This document shows, piece by piece, positions 33,406-45,624 of a stretch of DNA of 64,000 bases. The DNA comes from Komagataella phaffii GS115 (taxonomy: Eukaryota; Ascomycota; Pichiomycetes; Pichiales; Pichiaceae). Numbering within the stretch: position 1 is the first letter of the stretch; each line of letters opens with the position of its first letter. The translations under genes and the position numbers were made by a program. The stretch spans positions 2,604,001 through 2,668,000 of the forward strand of contig NC_012963.1 in assembly GCF_000027005.1 (NCBI RefSeq). The letters are read 5' to 3'. Below the pieces are notes generated by a model that did not search any database, was not told the origin of the DNA, and was given only the letters and a program-made list of their open reading frames with translations.

Positions 33406-34638
33406 TTATTCCTCCTTTCTTTTCTTGTTTGAAAGACTTTCGGAGACTGGTTCCTGAGCGTCGGTGTGATTATGTCTATGATTTCTCTTTTTGGGTTTCT
33501 CAGAGTCAACTAATACTTCTGAGATGAGCTTCTTGGCCTCGTCTTCGTCAACAGCAATTTCAACCAGAGCGTCCTTGAATGCAGCTAATGGGTCTTCCTT
33601 TGAAATGACGTCGACAGGTCTAATAGGTGGTAGTGCTACTTCTGCGACATCGTCCTCGGTGTAAAAATCATCACTGGTATAGATGGGCAGAACAGCTGAA
33701 GATTTGTCGTAAGATTTTAGGTCAACGTCAATGATCGTTTGCTCTTGGCTTAACACTTTGTTTACGACAGTGGTGATGTTCTCTAGCAAGTCAGATGGGT
33801 TCATTTTACTGTCGCCGATCCTAATTTCCAATTCGGTCCCGAATGGAACTCTGTAATAAGTGGAAGTTCTAACTCTCTCGAGAGACTGTTTCAGCACGTC
33901 AAGAGAAAAGTCTTTTCCCTTAAAAACCCTCAGCTTAATGGGGACAGGGAGGTGAATAACTGAGGAATCGTAGAAAGTTTTTCCCAACAGTTTTGGTAAC
34001 GTAGTGACCAGAGCATCGTCGGAGACAAAACAATCGTAACTTTCTCTCAATTGCTCTCTGGCGTCGTAAGGACGAAATTCCCCCTTCAGCTCTTCTCCAC
34101 GTACAATTCTTCCGACATATTTGGTCAGATACTCATCGTTCTCAATTTGGGAGAGTTCTTTTTCTCCTATAAGTTTATCATTGACGAAAACACAAAATTT
34201 AAACTCTTCTTCATCACGATGCAGGGGATGAGGCAAACTGATCAGCTTTGGCTTTAGGTTTACCTTATCGGTGAAATATTTAACAGAGGTAAACTTCAAG
34301 GTAAATGGAACAGCATCTTCCTCAAACAGACTGGATTTCTTGGTCGATTTCTCTTCGTCTTGCTTTTTCAAGAAGGCAAGCAACTCGTTAACAGCCTTCT
34401 CAATAACGGCTGGCTTAATGAACTCTTTTTGTCCTTCAGCCAAATTTTCCACAACACTGAGAGAATCGTCCTTAGAATCTTCTTGCTCAATGGAAGTCTC
34501 TTCAGTTGACACTTCATTCTTTTTAGCCACAGCAGACTTCTTGGAACCCTTCTTTGCAGGAGAAGCCTTAGATGGTGTTCCAACTGGGGAGCTGGTACTC
34601 TTAGCGGAGCTTCTGGTTATTCTCTTTCTAGGAGGCAT
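33406..34638 (-). CDS. CIC1: CIC1/NSA3, 60S assembly factor with L1 fold
   Basis: I take the ATG at 34638 (MPPRKRITRSSAKS), giving 410 residues. The frame stays open to 34764, but the extra 42 codons come from AT-rich promoter-like sequence. The N-terminus is a lysine/serine-rich nucleolar tail. A ribosomal L1-like domain covers about 65-310, with blocks PYDAREQLRESYDCFVSDDALVTTLPKLLG-type (split here) and YYRVPFGTELEIRIGD. Cic1/Nsa3 associates with the ITS2 foot of early pre-60S particles, and was first described as a proteasome-interacting protein (about 376 aa). The acidic and KR-rich C-terminus fits. Utp30 is a shorter relative and a less likely alternative. Confidence 0.85.
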   Translation of the reverse strand: MPPRKRITRSSAKSTSSPVGTPSKASPAKKGSKKSAVAKKNEVSTEETSIEQEDSKDDSLSVVENLAEGQKEFIKPAVIEKAVNELLAFLKKQDEEKSTKKSSLFEEDAVPFTLKFTSVKYFTDKVNLKPKLISLPHPLHRDEEEFKFCVFVNDKLIGEKELSQIENDEYLTKYVGRIVRGEELKGEFRPYDAREQLRESYDCFVSDDALVTTLPKLLGKTFYDSSVIHLPVPIKLRVFKGKDFSLDVLKQSLERVRTSTYYRVPFGTELEIRIGDSKMNPSDLLENITTVVNKVLSQEQTIIDVDLKSYDKSSAVLPIYTSDDFYTEDDVAEVALPPIRPVDVISKEDPLAAFKDALVEIAVDEDEAKKLISEVLVDSEKPKKRNHRHNHTDAQEPVSESLSNKKRKEE

Positions 34639-34896
34639 GTTGATAGAAGTGAATATGGTAGGTTCTCTGATCTTAGTATTTCTGTAATTTTTTTTCCCAC
34701 TATAATTTTTTTTTTCATTTTCGCTAAAATCGATGCTACATTGGCTATGTAATAGAGAAGCCATTAGTTACGCAGATGATTGAAACAAGGCGACAACGGC
34801 AAGAGACCACAACTGAAGTAAAATTGGGGTATGAAATTATTCTATCCGTTTAGTTAATTGAGTTAGCAGAGATAGTCATGGGTCTGTCCTTCATAG

Positions 34897-35358
<462 letters not shown>

Positions 35359-35703
35359 AAGAGTACGGAGCAGTAATTCATGTTTACTTTGTGCCTTTTG
35401 ACACTCTGTTTCGGTTGTCAGACGGCTGTTAAAGTCAGTACTACATGAAAGTTCAAGACAAGAGACGATAATGGAACAAGAATAAATAACTAAAAACTCA
35501 AGCTTTAGCCACTGTAGATAGATGCCCATAGGTTGTTTTATAGGCATGCCAGAGGACCGCTGTCCGCACACCGTCGGTAATAACACCTGATGATGCTTAC
35601 CACCTGGAAATATTTCACTTCCAGTCCACCTAAACACCATCGCTTGCTTGCCATTGCGCGCGCCGTTCTGATTATCTTCCTCCATACTATTAGTCTATAA
35701 GCC
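35359..35703. other. Intergenic region between ELF1 and LTN1
   Basis: It holds the ELF1 3' end and the LTN1 promoter. A minus-strand open frame crosses it but overlaps ELF1 and has no recognisable product. No further feature is seen. Confidence 0.5.
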
Positions 35704-38700
35704 ATGAATCCTTTCAACTCAGCTGCCACTCTGGGTACTAATGGGTTTGAAGTCTCTCTAAACTACTTCACTGGTATTCCAGATATCAATACGTTGTCGG
35801 ATCCAAATTTGAAAAAGAATTTTCGGTCACTATTAAAGAAGGACGACACCACCAAAGAAAAGGCATTAAGAGAGATCCTGAACTCCTCTGATGTTAGGAT
35901 ATTTGAGGACTATACGGCTGCAGTTGCCTGGGTCCAAATTTATCCGAAACTATCTATTGATTTGTCCAGAAATGTGAGGTTGTTGGCTCATCAACTGCAA
36001 ACAAAGATAGTGCATACCTTAGGTAAGAAATATTCTAGATTCCTCCCCGATACCATTGGTGCTTGGATTATAGGCACATATGACACAGAAAGAGTTGTCT
36101 CATCGCAAGTTAGAACAGAGTTTCTGTCATGCTTTAACGAAGAGAAATTTGAATCCCTGTTCACGATTTTTCAAGTTCCACTGCTAAATTTTGTCAATCA
36201 GTTACTGAACTCTGAGACTCAGAATTCTCTTTCTAATGAGCAACAAGTATCCAAGGACGAGGCATTATTAAAGTTTAACAGAGCTGTCACTTCATCCACG
36301 CAAATGTTTCAGCGGGCTCTGCAACTTCCCAATCATTCTGAAGAATCGGTCGAGTTAATTGACAAGATTACTGATTCGCATTCGCCTCTGTGGGACAATT
36401 TTTCCAGCAAGGATTTGAATATTAGAAGACATACGTTGCAGACTGTCCCATTATTGTTGTCATACTCTGAAAACCTACTCAAACCATTGACTAAAGCGGT
36501 GTTTAAGTCTTGTAGAAAGATAAACAAGAAGCAAGCTTTGCTCAACTCCACGATTGTATTACCAACTTTGAATGCTCTTCATCGTTTGGTTGTTCAGTCG
36601 AATAACTTTTGGACGCTTAGTAAGAACTCCCAGGATTACTTCATTGACTTTGTATCACTTGGCTCATGCAACTGTGATCCAATTTATTACCGTTTGTTGT
36701 CTGAAATTATTACATCATCTGATGATTCGTTTATTAGCCTAGAGAACGATGCGTTTTTCACAACTATAACTGATATTATCTACCGAAGCATTTCGAAGGA
36801 AAGGCAGAGCAACTCAATCGTTGTGGGATGGATCATATTCTTGGACATCATTCTTAAGTTTAAAGTCCCGGAGGAACTCATCATCAAAAAGGTCACCCCA
36901 TTTATTGTTAGCTTGCTAAACAAATCAAAACTTGATTCTGCAATAGTTAAAAAGACTTCACACTTTTTTGTCGCACTGCCCTCAGATGAGCTCCTATTGA
37001 CCATTAATGATTTGGTGTTAGATTCGTTGGTGGGAAAGAAGATAATTTTTGGTGAAGAGCCACTTAATGCCGAGCTTTTTTTGAACAACTACTTCAACGT
37101 CCTTGCATCAGAACCTGATTCTCTGTCTGAGTGTTTAAGAATGCTCTGCTCCAACGCTTTAAACTCTCTTGAGGACGAAGAACTTGATCTAGAAGAGAAA
37201 CCCACGAACTCATTGGTTCTAGTCGAAGGCATAATTTCTCATAATTTCACTGAGTATTCGAACGAAGTTGAAGGTTTCCTTTTCGGTTTATTAGCGTTTT
37301 TAGACGTTAGCTTTGTTAAAGAGCCCTTAAAAACATTGACACTATACAGCGAGAGTCAGCTTTTTGATGACAGAGTACTTCACGAAGTTATCAATGACTT
37401 CTTTGTGAAGCTAGAGGATGTAAATGATAACTTACTTATTTCTTACTTTCTGAAAAAAATACCACAAATTAAACACTTTGATATTGCAAAATGCCCTAAT
37501 TTGGTTTCATTCACTTTGAAGAAATCTGGACAATCGTTCACCGAAAATGATTCTGCAGTCATTTTCAAACTTTTGACCAAAGATGTTTTAAAGAATTTGT
37601 ATAATCAGGCATTAGATTCTAGCAAACATTGGGAAGGCTTCATAGCCAATTGTTGTTCCCAGTACCAAAACGATCTATTTCTGAAATTTGTTCTGGAGGA
37701 GCCTCAGTTTTTGGTCAATTTGTGGAAACGATTCTCATCTTCAAAAGATTTGCTGAACCTCATTGAAATCAATAACAATACTGATCCCAACTTCATCGTT
37801 GAATTTAAGCAATCCTTACTTTCTTTCCTCTTGCAGGCTTCTTTTGAAGATTCCAAGAATGTTCCTGAAATATTAGCTCACATTTTAAAAGCGGAAAACG
37901 GTCCTGAAATGCTTGCCCTTCCAGATAAGAGACTGATAACCAACTTGGCTAATGGTGTCAAATTTGGCTCGTACCAGACGATTTTATCGAATCCATTACA
38001 GCATAATGTGGCACTGTTCAAGATAGATGATGTTCACAATGGTGAGAGTTTGAGGAGCATATATTCCATTAGTGCAGTTATTTCTTACATTCTTTTCCTC
38101 TTAAAGAACAAGCTCGTTGCAGAGAAAGTGCACATTAAAGTTCTAGCTGTACTAACCGAGGCTGTAGTTGATCACACATTTTTGTCTCCAGATCCTGAAG
38201 CTTATTTAGTTGACTTACACAGCAACAGCGTTAACTATATACTAGGGTTAACTAAAGATTTGACTACAGAGGATGTATTAAACGTGATATCAGATGCTAA
38301 TACAGAATCTGTCTTGAGTAGCTTGCTGAAGGAAGCGGAGAAAAATATATTTGTTGCCAGAATTGCTACTAGAATTCTGAGCAACAAACTGCAATACTCC
38401 AAGCCTGCAATGTTTACTCTCAGTTTTTTGAATGATCTCTATAAGAGAGGACTGCCGATTCTGTCAATTGTTTTAATATCTCTTCCACAGGAAGTTTTAT
38501 TTTCAACGGAGTTGGATAGATTCAGAAATCAAATTGCATCCTATTTGGTGGGGATTCAAAATTCGAAAGAAATTTTGAGTAGTGGCTTACCACATTTAAC
38601 TCTTTTGAACAATTTCACTCTTCTTGAGGAAGAAACTATTTCAAACACTGTTGAAATAATCGAAGCTAACCGATCAATGATGGTTCTTCAGTCTTTTTCA

Positions 38701-40320
38701 AAACTGTTGGAGTGTGATATAGCATATGATCAGGGATTTATTCCTATGCGAATTCAGATGCTGATTTACTTGCACAATTGTATTTCAAAAAAGTTAATCA
38801 ATTCAGATGGTTTGGCGCCTACGTATGAAGTTTTGTCGAACTTGGTGAGAGACTCACTGGGTGTGGTTTCGATGGAGTTGGAATCAGCTACTGCCACAGA
38901 ACTGACCAAAGGCATGAGCATAGCACTGGCCTACTTCACTTTCAGATCCTTAATTCTACTACAGAAGTCCTCACAAGTTAACAGTGACATTTGGATGTCA
39001 GAAAAAGAAACCATTATTACTGAATTCTTGGCTGTTGTTAAAGTGTTTGATTTTAAAGTTGAGAACTTGTGCACTGAATTGGTACTAAATTTTACTGAGC
39101 AAGTGTTAATTGATATAGTTCCAGACTCCTCATTGAACGAAGAAATTGACTTTTTTTATGAACAGTTGGAAACATCGTTCTCACTTTTAATGCTAAAAGT
39201 GACTACTCAAGTCCTTTACAAAGTTCTCTTAAACAATCATCAGAATTTTGTAATTGAAATGGAGCTTCAGAAAATGTCTGTCAAAGCTGATGAAGATACC
39301 CAGAAATTAAAACCAGAACTTCCTCCATTGCTTATCCAGTTGATAACTACTCCCTTTGAAGAGTATATTGAGTTTGAATCTCCGGAAGTTGTTGCCAGAT
39401 ACTTATTTGGGTGGTATTTGGTCTTATTGCATTTTAGAAACGTTACCTATGACATCAGGAAGAGCTATCTTGGTCAAATTGAAGACTTTCTTTCTGGATT
39501 TCTTTCGTTTGTGTTTTGGCAGATTGATTTTGAGCATGATAAAAGCTTCTACCAACACCTTAAATCTAACACTCAAGTGAACAGACCAATGATATTTGAG
39601 AAGCTTTCTTCCGATTTACCAATGGATGTGCAATTCAAAACATTCACTGTTTACCTTTACTATACTGCTCTGGAATTACTAGGTTCTTCATGTAAGCATT
39701 GGTTCATGGATATAAAGAATCGTCAACTCAAATCAACAATTGAAGAAGTAACCAAAACCCTAATCTCACCTATATTGATTAACAGTGAGCTCGATGCAGT
39801 TGATAGAAGGCTGAAAAGTTCAGAGATCCTCACCAAGGACGAAAATCTCAAAGTCAAGACCAATAGGCAACAACACGATGTTAAGTCTCAATATACTATT
39901 GATGAACAAACTATGGAAATGACTATTCGACTTCCTGACACCTATCCTTTAACCAATGTTATGGTCGAGGGTCTTCATCGTATTGGAGTCAAGGAACAAC
40001 AATGGCGTGCTTGGTTAAACTCCTGCCAGAGAGTCATTTCATCCTCCAACGGCACAATAATAGAAGCTCTTGAGCTATTCAACAAGAATGTCAACTATCA
40101 TTTTTCTGGGTTCGAAGAGTGTGCTGTCTGTTACTCCATTCTTCATCTAGATTCATCTTTGCCATCTCAAAGTTGCCATACCTGCAACAACAAATTCCAT
40201 AGTGGGTGTCTCTACAAGTGGTTCAAAAGTTCGGGAACTTCGACATGTCCATTGTGTCGTTCTACTTTTAACTTTTCCAGAAGAAAATTGGATACTGAAA
40301 GGTCCCGTGAACAGTTTTGA
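35704..40320 (+). CDS. LTN1: LTN1/RKR1, listerin ribosome-quality-control E3 ligase
   Basis: The 1538-residue protein matches Ltn1 (about 1562 aa). The N-terminus NPFNSAATLGTNGFEVSLNY and SLLKKDDTTKEKAL are the conserved listerin N-terminal domain that contacts the 60S subunit. A long HEAT/ARM solenoid follows. The C-terminus carries an RWD-like region and a RING-CH finger (about 1475-1525) with knuckles CAVC, CHTC, FHSGCLYKWF and CPLC. Ltn1 ubiquitinates nascent chains stuck on split 60S subunits together with Rqc1, Rqc2 and Cdc48. The frame is uninterrupted. Confidence 0.95.
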   Translation: MNPFNSAATLGTNGFEVSLNYFTGIPDINTLSDPNLKKNFRSLLKKDDTTKEKALREILNSSDVRIFEDYTAAVAWVQIYPKLSIDLSRNVRLLAHQLQTKIVHTLGKKYSRFLPDTIGAWIIGTYDTERVVSSQVRTEFLSCFNEEKFESLFTIFQVPLLNFVNQLLNSETQNSLSNEQQVSKDEALLKFNRAVTSSTQMFQRALQLPNHSEESVELIDKITDSHSPLWDNFSSKDLNIRRHTLQTVPLLLSYSENLLKPLTKAVFKSCRKINKKQALLNSTIVLPTLNALHRLVVQSNNFWTLSKNSQDYFIDFVSLGSCNCDPIYYRLLSEIITSSDDSFISLENDAFFTTITDIIYRSISKERQSNSIVVGWIIFLDIILKFKVPEELIIKKVTPFIVSLLNKSKLDSAIVKKTSHFFVALPSDELLLTINDLVLDSLVGKKIIFGEEPLNAELFLNNYFNVLASEPDSLSECLRMLCSNALNSLEDEELDLEEKPTNSLVLVEGIISHNFTEYSNEVEGFLFGLLAFLDVSFVKEPLKTLTLYSESQLFDDRVLHEVINDFFVKLEDVNDNLLISYFLKKIPQIKHFDIAKCPNLVSFTLKKSGQSFTENDSAVIFKLLTKDVLKNLYNQALDSSKHWEGFIANCCSQYQNDLFLKFVLEEPQFLVNLWKRFSSSKDLLNLIEINNNTDPNFIVEFKQSLLSFLLQASFEDSKNVPEILAHILKAENGPEMLALPDKRLITNLANGVKFGSYQTILSNPLQHNVALFKIDDVHNGESLRSIYSISAVISYILFLLKNKLVAEKVHIKVLAVLTEAVVDHTFLSPDPEAYLVDLHSNSVNYILGLTKDLTTEDVLNVISDANTESVLSSLLKEAEKNIFVARIATRILSNKLQYSKPAMFTLSFLNDLYKRGLPILSIVLISLPQEVLFSTELDRFRNQIASYLVGIQNSKEILSSGLPHLTLLNNFTLLEEETISNTVEIIEANRSMMVLQSFSKLLECDIAYDQGFIPMRIQMLIYLHNCISKKLINSDGLAPTYEVLSNLVRDSLGVVSMELESATATELTKGMSIALAYFTFRSLILLQKSSQVNSDIWMSEKETIITEFLAVVKVFDFKVENLCTELVLNFTEQVLIDIVPDSSLNEEIDFFYEQLETSFSLLMLKVTTQVLYKVLLNNHQNFVIEMELQKMSVKADEDTQKLKPELPPLLIQLITTPFEEYIEFESPEVVARYLFGWYLVLLHFRNVTYDIRKSYLGQIEDFLSGFLSFVFWQIDFEHDKSFYQHLKSNTQVNRPMIFEKLSSDLPMDVQFKTFTVYLYYTALELLGSSCKHWFMDIKNRQLKSTIEEVTKTLISPILINSELDAVDRRLKSSEILTKDENLKVKTNRQQHDVKSQYTIDEQTMEMTIRLPDTYPLTNVMVEGLHRIGVKEQQWRAWLNSCQRVISSSNGTIIEALELFNKNVNYHFSGFEECAVCYSILHLDSSLPSQSCHTCNNKFHSGCLYKWFKSSGTSTCPLCRSTFNFSRRKLDTERSREQF

Positions 40321-40357
40321 AACTGAACCCCAAATATTGTATATAAGTTAGCATTAT

Positions 40358-42914
40358 TTAATTGTCTACATCCGATATCCATTCCCAAACTTTCATTACT
40401 TCGCCAAATACCTCGATGACTCTGCTGCGTATGTTGCTGTTTCTCTCGACCTTCTTCGAAACATCTTTCCATATCTTGTTTTTCTCAGAAAAGCGCATTT
40501 CAGAGTCAAGAAGTAAATCCCGTAGCTGATGCGAACCAATATAAGGTCTTGTCAAACCTGATGAATCTTTCTTGGCACTTCCTGCTCTTCTTTGAAGCCT
40601 TTGAAATACTTCTGAAACCAATCCAGTGATCCGTTCCTTGTAGTTAGCATTTCTCCGATAGATAAAAATTGAGGCCCGTATAAATATCAAAAGACCTATA
40701 AAGGCAAGAGCAAATGGCCGGTACTTTATCAAAATACTGGTAATGTAACGATCTATTTGGCACTGGAAACTAAGGTTTGTGAGAGACGTGGAGCGAATAA
40801 TCGTTTGGTTTGAGCTTTTATCGATTTCCTGGTATGTGTCTTCAATATCTTGTTTTCTATTGATATCGTTTGATGTTGATAGCTAAAATATGTTAGTACA
40901 TTCTGACACTAGAATGTGAAAAAAAAATTAGAGATAAAGAAGCTGTGAAGCCTGGTTATCTTTCAATAAATAAACTTGCCTTACAATTATTTCAGGTTCA
41001 GATTCCAAGTCCACCAACGCTTTGCTCCAGTAATATTCAAATTCTTCAGGGCTGACATAATCAGGCTTGATTTCTAAAACAAGATCGTGCAGCTCCTCAA
41101 GAGACAAGCCGGCATCTTCGTCTAAACCCCTACCACAGTCAATTTCGGCATTTCTGTTACGAAGCAGAAACAGTAAATAGTTAGTAACTCTGTGAATATT
41201 CTCAGTTTTTCTATGATCTGGAACGCAAGTGACTGGAGTAGGAACAAACCCAAAAATGGAGTACCAAGGATGTGTTGAAACAAAATCTACATCACATCTA
41301 GCTTTGAACAAAGGAAAACATTCGGCATGTTCAGGACATGGGACACATTCAGGAACCAACTGTGATGATGTCTCCTCGACATACTCCATTAGAGGTAGCA
41401 ATTGCTCAGGAATTATATCGTAGTCAATGTCAAAAACTTTTTTGTGGATAGATGATCCACAGTATCCAGAGTATATTCTTTGCTCTCTCCATAGAAGGAA
41501 AGCAACAAAAACTAAAGATGCAAAAAACCAAGTTAGGAAGTATTTCAAAACTGTCTTGAAGGAAACATTGGAAGATGCATTTTCGATATCAACCAATAAT
41601 TCATCGGCATCTTTCTTAATTTGGTTCTCTTCCTCTTCCACTTCATTCTTCAACGTTTCCAAGAGTGTGCTGTCGTTGTTTTTATCAGGTTCGACACTTT
41701 CTTGCTTTAATCTTTTAGTCACTTTCGGAGTTTTACGAGAACTTTTGGTGATGTCTTCTTTCTCCTTCTTCAAATCAATTTGTTCGGTTGGACCCCTAGG
41801 TACATGCTCTTCGATAGGGGTGCTGGATGAGAAAGACTGATCTGAATGTGTCGTCGGAGTGTTTGACAGTTGTTTAGTGGATCTTGGAGTTTTTCTGTGT
41901 CTCCTAGAAACTTGAGGAGTAATGGCGATCGATTTAGGCGTATCCTTCGTTCTAGTGACTTTACCTTTAGTAGGCGAGCTCAAAAGTTTGTCAAAGTCTA
42001 TGTCTTCAGTGGAGTTGAAAGAGTCTTCACCTTTGAAAATATCCTTGGATGACTTATCTTGTTTTATTTGTTTTCTGTTGGGCGATGAATATTCCTCTAG
42101 ATCTCTGCTTCTTTTGTGCGGTATTGAAGAGTGTTCCTTTTGAAATACGTTTCTATTAGAGAAAGTCGTTTCGATATTCTCCTTCACTCTTTCCAGCTTT
42201 ATCTTTTCATCCTCGTCTTTAGAAGGAATAATTTGATTGCATTTTTCGTCCAACAACTCCTCTTCTAAATCGTGATCTAACGCTGGTTTGAGTTTCAAAT
42301 CCAATTTGGGAGACTTGACTTCCTCTGCCACCTTTTCTCGATGTTTTCGGGGAATCTTTCTATCAAGTTTATCCTCAGGGGGGGTCAACTTAATAGAATC
42401 ATCGGTAACATCAAGGGCCTTGGCTTTCAGATGTGGGGAAACTAAGTGTTCTTCTTTCTGTGGCACAGTACTGGATTGCTTTTTGGATTTGGTTTTTTTC
42501 TTTGGTTTTGTAACCTTTTTCGTCTTTTTCTGGTTCTTGGAGGCAGGTTCTGGTTCATCATCAGAGGAATTGCCTATAATGGATTTTTTACTCGATGCAT
42601 CAAGGATGTCGTTTCCGTTGGGAACATTTGCTTCGTTATATTTCGCCAACAATGTTGAAGCCTTAGGTTTAATTTTCTCACCAAACAAGTTTAACAGAGT
42701 CTGCTTTTTTGCCGATGCTGGAAACTTGATGTCATGTTCCACAAGGATCCTCCTCAGCTGTGCTACTTTGAGAGTCGATGGATCGAAATCTGATTGTTAG
42801 TATGCACAAACTATTTGCCTCGATGCCCACTACATCAACGCATAAAAAAAAATAAAGACACGATGGATCTCACAACTTCAACTTACCTGGAGTTAGATAC
42901 TTCTTGTCCTCCAT
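40358..42914 (-). CDS. SRC1: SRC1/HEH1-type inner nuclear membrane protein (two introns, possible alternative splicing)
   Basis: Exon 1 is 42914-42887 (MEDKKYLTP plus one base). Intron 1 is 42790-42886 (GTAAGT, TACTAAC at 42802-42796, CAG). Exon 2 runs 42789-40985. Intron 2 is 40883-40984 (GTAAGG, TACTAAC at 40898-40892, TTTTAG). Exon 3 is 40882-40358. The product is 785 residues, between Heh2 (about 663) and Src1 (about 834). It has an N-terminal HeH domain (about 11-45, STLKVAQLRRILVEHDI), a basic disordered region with nuclear signals, a first membrane span (WFFASLVFVAFLLW), a lumenal domain and a second span (FALAFIGLLIFIRASIFIY) with the MAN1-Src1 C-terminal domain. A second donor GCAAGT overlaps at 40979-40974 and would give a one-span protein of about 655 residues. 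The family tethers telomeres and rDNA to the nuclear envelope and helps pore assembly surveillance. Confidence 0.9.
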
Positions 42915-43155
42915 GATCTTACAAGATTTCTAATTCAGCTCAGTGACTTGCAAAGGGTGGAAAGAAAACAATTGAGACGATGTGTTGTTTATTTACCAAT
43001 TTACCAGTATGGAGAAATCGCAAGTCGCGAACGAGAGCTAAGCTAAGCTCATCGGGATCTGTCGTTCCTTGGTAAGGCAACCTCGATCGTAATCCCGATC
43101 TCATCTCTTAATCTCTTGACCCTAACAAGTCACTGTTGCACCTTCAAAATACAAG

Positions 43156-45561
43156 ATGCACTCGTCGCCCAAAAGAACAACTAGTAACCACGATAGCTTC
43201 TCGCCTAATTCGGGTGGGTTGTCCTATGAGGGAAGCAACAAGCCCCTATATATAAGCGATGACGAGATTGATCAAGATTTAGGTGAAAAAGAGTCATCGC
43301 CACCAATCGATAATGATAATGAAAGCATGGCGTCCTCCACAGCCCATTTTTCATATCTGGAGGAAAAGATGATGCAGGAACATGACCACAAATTGAGAGC
43401 TTTGCAATCATTAGGCAATTCTTCCAAAGTTGAAAAGGATACTGCGGGTATCAACGACAGACATAGAAGGAGCAGTGTTGCCGAATTTGTGATCCCTCCT
43501 CCACCTTTTGCACCACTTCAGGAGGGCGGACAAAGTCCAACAGAATCCAAGTATAGCTATGACCCGACCACTAACTCTCTTTCGCCATCTGCAGTTACTG
43601 ATGGAATGAGGAAAATTGCCTTGAACAAACCGCATTTTAAATTAGGGCGCATTTTAGAAGATGATCATAACGCTACAGATGAGGCACCTTCGGAAGAGCT
43701 CATTCAAATTTATCGCAATATCAAGACTTGTGTGGAACTAAGAAAAAAGTACCAGGATTCGTCGCTCCAGAACTTTTCTGATAACCCCAAGAATCACCCT
43801 TCTTGGAAAATATACCCTCCACCTCCAGGACCTAAATGGACCACACAGCAATCTGATCCTAAAACATTCAAGAAATGTGCCTCTGAAGATGATCTGAATG
43901 ATGCCCTAAAATTCAAGTTTGAGGAGTGTACTATCCCAGGGGAAGATACTTATGTTGACTTTGTCTTGGACAGTGAGGATGTTTTCCAGATAGTCGATTC
44001 AATCAGTGGAGAAAAACTTTCCAATATTCCAACTATAAAGGAATATTATATGGACTTGGATGCTATAACTGCCATGGCATCAGATGGGCCGGCGAAATCA
44101 TTTGCATTCAAGCGTTTGCAATATTTGGAAGCCAAATGGAATTTGTATTCGCTTTTGAACGAATACCAAGAAACTGCAGAATCTAAAAAGAATCCACATA
44201 GAGATTTTTATAACGTTAGAAAGGTTGACACTCACGTTCATCATTCTGCATGTATGAATCAAAAGCACTTGCTTCGATTCATCAAACACAAGATTAGACA
44301 CCATCCAAAAGAGAAGGTCATCTACAGAGATGGAAGAGTTCTTACATTAGAGGAAGTATTTCAGTCTTTGAATTTGACCGCCTACGACCTATCAATTGAT
44401 ACCCTAGATATGCATGCTCATAAGGATACCTTCCACAGATTTGATAAGTTCAATTTAAAGTACAACCCGATTGGAGAATCTCGTCTACGTGAGATATTTC
44501 TCAAGACTGATAATTATATCAAAGGAAAATACTTGGCGGACATAACCAGGGAAGTGTTTGATGACGTTGAAGATTCTAAGTATCAAATGATGGAATATCG
44601 AATTAGTATTTATGGTAGATCAATTGACGAATGGGACAAATTAGCTGCATGGGTAATTGATAATAAGCTCATCAGTCACAATGTTAGATGGTTAATTCAA
44701 GTTCCAAGATTGTACGATATCTACAAGAAAAGCAATGCTATCACAACTTTCCAAGATATAACACACAACTTGTTCTATCCATTATTTGAAGTCACGAAGA
44801 ACCCTCAAACTCATCCTAAATTGCATGTGTTCTTGGAACGAGTGATTGGTTTTGATTCTGTCGATGACGAATCCAAGGCGGATAGAAGATTTCACAAAAA
44901 GTACCCCACTCCAAGATACTGGAATACGCCGAATAATCCTCCGTATTCTTACTACCTGTATTATCTATATGCAAATACTGCTTGTCTAAATCATTGGAGA
45001 AACAAAAGAGGATTTAGTACTTTTGTGCTGCGACCACACTGTGGTGAAGCTGGGGATCCAGAGCATCTTATCAGCACATTCTTAACTTCGGAGGGTATTT
45101 CTCATGGGATCATGTTGAGAAAGGTACCGTTTGTCCAATATTTGTTCTACTTAACTCAAATTCCATTGGCCATGTCTCCACTGTCAAATAATGCTCTATT
45201 TTTAAACTACGATAAGAACCCATTCTACACATACTTCAAACGAGGTTTGAATGTGACTCTATCTACAGATGATCCCTTGCAATTCTCATACACCAGGGAA
45301 CCACTGATTGAGGAGTACTCTGTGGCAGCTCAAATCTACAAATTATCGAATGTGGATATGTGTGAACTGGCAAGAAATTCTGTTTTGATGTCTGGATTCG
45401 AATACCAGCTTAAAAGACATTGGCTAGGAAAAAATTTCACCGAGAATGGTGTTGGAGGTAACGATATTGAAAAGACCAATGTTCCTGACATTAGAATTGC
45501 TTACAGGGAGGACACATTGAACGTCGAAAGGGCATTAGTAGATACATATTCGAAATCTTGA
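43156..45561 (+). CDS. AMD1: AMD1, AMP deaminase
   Basis: The 801-residue protein matches yeast Amd1 (about 810 aa), which converts AMP to IMP and ammonia in purine salvage and adenylate-charge control. The variable N-terminus (about 1-170) is acidic and disordered. The catalytic domain has the zinc-binding [18 protein letters not shown] (starting near residue 357), LRPHCGEAG, and the conserved [11 protein letters not shown] (near 703-713) with the catalytic aspartates. The frame is intact. It is divergent from SRC1 across about 240 bp. Confidence 0.97.
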   Translation: MHSSPKRTTSNHDSFSPNSGGLSYEGSNKPLYISDDEIDQDLGEKESSPPIDNDNESMASSTAHFSYLEEKMMQEHDHKLRALQSLGNSSKVEKDTAGINDRHRRSSVAEFVIPPPPFAPLQEGGQSPTESKYSYDPTTNSLSPSAVTDGMRKIALNKPHFKLGRILEDDHNATDEAPSEELIQIYRNIKTCVELRKKYQDSSLQNFSDNPKNHPSWKIYPPPPGPKWTTQQSDPKTFKKCASEDDLNDALKFKFEECTIPGEDTYVDFVLDSEDVFQIVDSISGEKLSNIPTIKEYYMDLDAITAMASDGPAKSFAFKRLQYLEAKWNLYSLLNEYQETAESKKNPHRDFYNVRKVDTHVHHSACMNQKHLLRFIKHKIRHHPKEKVIYRDGRVLTLEEVFQSLNLTAYDLSIDTLDMHAHKDTFHRFDKFNLKYNPIGESRLREIFLKTDNYIKGKYLADITREVFDDVEDSKYQMMEYRISIYGRSIDEWDKLAAWVIDNKLISHNVRWLIQVPRLYDIYKKSNAITTFQDITHNLFYPLFEVTKNPQTHPKLHVFLERVIGFDSVDDESKADRRFHKKYPTPRYWNTPNNPPYSYYLYYLYANTACLNHWRNKRGFSTFVLRPHCGEAGDPEHLISTFLTSEGISHGIMLRKVPFVQYLFYLTQIPLAMSPLSNNALFLNYDKNPFYTYFKRGLNVTLSTDDPLQFSYTREPLIEEYSVAAQIYKLSNVDMCELARNSVLMSGFEYQLKRHWLGKNFTENGVGGNDIEKTNVPDIRIAYREDTLNVERALVDTYSKS

Positions 45562-45624
45562 AAAGGATTACTATTCCGAGGAATAGAAATGTTTAAAAAA
45601 TTCATTATTATTCATTAGTCATAG

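Noticed and set aside
34639..34764. N-terminal extension of CIC1
   Set aside because: AT-rich promoter-like sequence with T tracts; the ATG at 34638 starts the basic nucleolar tail.
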